From an uncultured Coriobacteriaceae bacterium (GTDB lineage: Bacteria; Actinomycetota; Coriobacteriia; Coriobacteriales; Atopobiaceae): a DNA stretch of 64,000 bases. The position numbers and the translations under genes are program-made. Under the pieces are notes generated by a model. That model was not told where the DNA came from and did not search any database. It saw nothing but the letters and a program-made list of their open reading frames with translations. The DNA is taken from the NCBI GenBank assembly GCA_902778135.1, contig CACYWP010000003.1, positions 62,001-126,000 on the forward strand, read 5' to 3'. Each line of letters starts with the position of its first letter. Position 1 is the stretch's first letter. Shown piece after piece: positions 62,613-64,000 of this stretch.

Positions 62613-63725
62613 ATGCGGCGCGCGAGGGTGCGGCCCGATGGCCCGAAGATCCATGGCGTGAACCTCGGCAACTGGCTGGTGCTGGAGCGCTGGATGGGGT
62701 CGGACGACCATCCCAGCCCCTTCGCGAAGGCTGCGGCGGCCGATGAGCACGACCTGCGCCACGAGCTGGCGCGCGACGAGCTGGAGGCGCGCCTGGACGC
62801 GCACCGCGACGCCTACGTCACCGAGGACACCTTCGCCTGGCTGGCCGAATGCGGATGCAACCTGGTGCGCCTGCCCGTCCCCTTCCACGTCTTCGGCGAC
62901 CAGAGGCACGAGGGCTGCATCGACTATGTCGACCGCGCGATGGACTGGGGAACCTCCTGGGGCATGCCGGTGCTGCTGGACCTGCACACGGTGCCCGGCG
63001 GGCAGAACGGGTTCGACAACGGGGGAATCAGCGGCCTGTGCACCTGGCACTTGAAGTCTTCCCAGGTCGGGCGCACGCTGGAGGTGCTCGAGGCGCTGGC
63101 GTCGCGCTACGCGGGCCATCCCGCCCTCTGGGGCATCGAGCCGATGAACGAGCCGGCGAGCCCCCTCATCTACGCCCAGAACCGCGAGCGCTACGGGTCC
63201 GAGCACCCCGAGCGCATGGAGGCGTCGACGCCCATCCCCCATGCGGTGCTCGCACAGTTCTACCGGTTGGTCGTCGAGCGCCTGCGTCCGATCGTGGGAC
63301 CCGACGTGGCGCTGGTCCTGCACGACCAGTTCCAGCTGGAGGCGTGGAACCGCTTCATGCCAGCGGAGCGCTACCCCAACGTGTGGATCGACACGCACCA
63401 GTACATCGGCACCTTCGCGCGCGGCGTCCACGTCTCCAGCCTGCGGGGGCACCTGCTGGCCGCCCGCGCCACCGGCCTGCGCATCTCCCTGGCACAGCGC
63501 CACCACCCCGTGCTGGTAGGCGAATGGTCGCTGACCAACAACCTGCGCAAGCTGGACCAGTTGACCCCTGACGAACGGGGGCGCGCCTATCGCAGCTTCG
63601 CCGACGCCCAGATGGCGGCCTTCGACCGGGGTGGCGGCAGCTGCTACTGGAGCCTGCGCAACGCCAGCTTCGCCAGCTGGAGCCTGGAGACGGCCCTATC
63701 ACGCGGGTGGCTGAGCCTGCGCTAG
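62613..63725 (+). CDS. Glycoside hydrolase family 5 (glucanase-like)
   Basis: 370 residues. GVNLGNWLVLERWM near the start, LLDLHTVPGGQNGFDN, the acid/base Glu in GIEPMNEP, and the nucleophile in LVGEWSL fit GH5 exo-beta-1,3-glucanase-like enzymes. There is no signal peptide, so it acts in the cytoplasm unless exported by another route. ATG 1 bp after the LTA-synthase-like stop. A bulged hairpin follows (63734-63766). Confidence 0.87.
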   Translation: MRRARVRPDGPKIHGVNLGNWLVLERWMGSDDHPSPFAKAAAADEHDLRHELARDELEARLDAHRDAYVTEDTFAWLAECGCNLVRLPVPFHVFGDQRHEGCIDYVDRAMDWGTSWGMPVLLDLHTVPGGQNGFDNGGISGLCTWHLKSSQVGRTLEVLEALASRYAGHPALWGIEPMNEPASPLIYAQNRERYGSEHPERMEASTPIPHAVLAQFYRLVVERLRPIVGPDVALVLHDQFQLEAWNRFMPAERYPNVWIDTHQYIGTFARGVHVSSLRGHLLAARATGLRISLAQRHHPVLVGEWSLTNNLRKLDQLTPDERGRAYRSFADAQMAAFDRGGGSCYWSLRNASFASWSLETALSRGWLSLR

Positions 63726-63733
63726 CGCGACGA

Positions 63734-63770
63734 GCCAGCAGCTCTGCCGGGACCGTGAGAGCTGGCGTTT
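63734..63770 (+). terminator. Terminator after the GH5 gene
   Basis: GCCAGCAGCTCT pairs with AGAGCTGGC through a bulge, followed by GTTTCTATCC, 8 bp after the stop. Confidence 0.5.
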
Positions 63771-63886
63771 CTATCCGATTTCCACAACTCCGCGTTCGTT
63801 GCCAAAAGTGCAGGTCTGATGGGGTACCATGTCTCTTTGCGGCCACGCGCCGCAGACAGCCAAGGCATCACACATCGGAGAAGCAC

Positions 63887-64000
63887 GTGTCATCCTCTGA
63901 GTCCCCCACCTCCACGCCAGCGCAGTCCATGGCTCCCGCCACCATCTGGGAGCCTGACAAGCAGGCCATCAGCCGACGCAAGCGGCTGCGCCTCATACGC
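63887..64000 (+). CDS. Start of a gene cut by the window edge
   Basis: GTG start with GGAGAA about 6 bp upstream and 38 open codons to the edge. The visible part is Ser/Pro/Thr-rich at first (SSSESPTSTP), then IWEPDKQAISRRKRLRLIR, a basic stretch that could precede a membrane helix. No family can be named from this. Confidence 0.5.
   Translation, partial: MSSSESPTSTPAQSMAPATIWEPDKQAISRRKRLRLIR

Noticed and set aside
63851-63860. CGCAGACAGC, close to the five-box element motif
   Set aside because: No partner boxes at the expected offsets (for example 42 bp before it), so a chance match.

Overview
The window is GC-rich (roughly two thirds G+C by eye) and densely coded. Several traits point to a Gram-positive actinobacterium of the class Coriobacteriia, most likely an Olsenella/Atopobiaceae relative: SRRxFL (Tat-type) lipoprotein signals on solute-binding proteins, an LTA-synthase-type sulfatase, a BspA-type leucine-rich surface protein, a single SigB-type sigma module, and low-GC-type household genes (mltG, yqeG, rarA) in a high-GC genome. 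The organism assignment is inference from gene content and was not checked against a database.

Layout. 1-12.3 kb: two complete oligopeptide ABC transporters in tandem on the minus strand (oppBCDF2, oppA2, oppA1, oppBCDF1). 12.3-14.3 kb: secG, tRNA-Ala(CGC) with a duplicated 3' end and terminator, and an M24 aminopeptidase. 14.6-21.2 kb: an alaS-ruvX-mltG-yqeG-aroK-aroB operon. 21.4-25.2 kb: a BspA/LRR surface protein and a stress sigma operon (DUF948-like protein, degenerate RsbW-like protein, SigB-type sigma). 25.4-37.5 kb: single genes (rarA, C26 amidase, dGTPase-like, GNAT, ATP-grasp, SGNH hydrolase, phosphatases, orphan vsr, phospholipase C-like, MFS). 37.8-42.2 kb: a three-gene helical-repeat/VWA/MoxR operon. 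42.2-45.6 kb: larC-larB and divergent larE for the nickel-pincer cofactor; larA is not in the window. 45.6-53 kb: phosphatases, YejK-like protein, RlpA-like secreted protein, DUF2804, and an SPFH-RHH-Cys-rich operon next to an XRE regulator. 53-64 kb: a polar amino-acid ABC transporter, glgB, CPBP protease, yaaA, LTA-synthase-like protein with a GH5 enzyme, and the start of a further gene.

Two observations stand out. First, the solute-binding protein OppA2 (6110-7903) is a circular permutant: the half that is normally C-terminal follows the lipobox directly, and the normal N-terminal half ends the protein. Second, four intergenic regions (14431-14591, 28917-29077, 37562-37721 and 47033-47193, the last inverted) hold the same about 161-bp element. 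It consists of five copies of a 10-bp box, GTTGTYTGCG or its complement CGCARACAAC, with the same order, orientation and start-to-start spacing (50, 19-20, 39, 42 bp), while the DNA between the boxes is almost unrelated. Neither matches a feature class known to me.

Further points: an AroB-like protein lacking its usual catalytic motifs, a VWA protein whose HExxH site reads HVLLH, a candidate TGATATCA operator in two facing promoters, and a 35-bp perfect inverted repeat.
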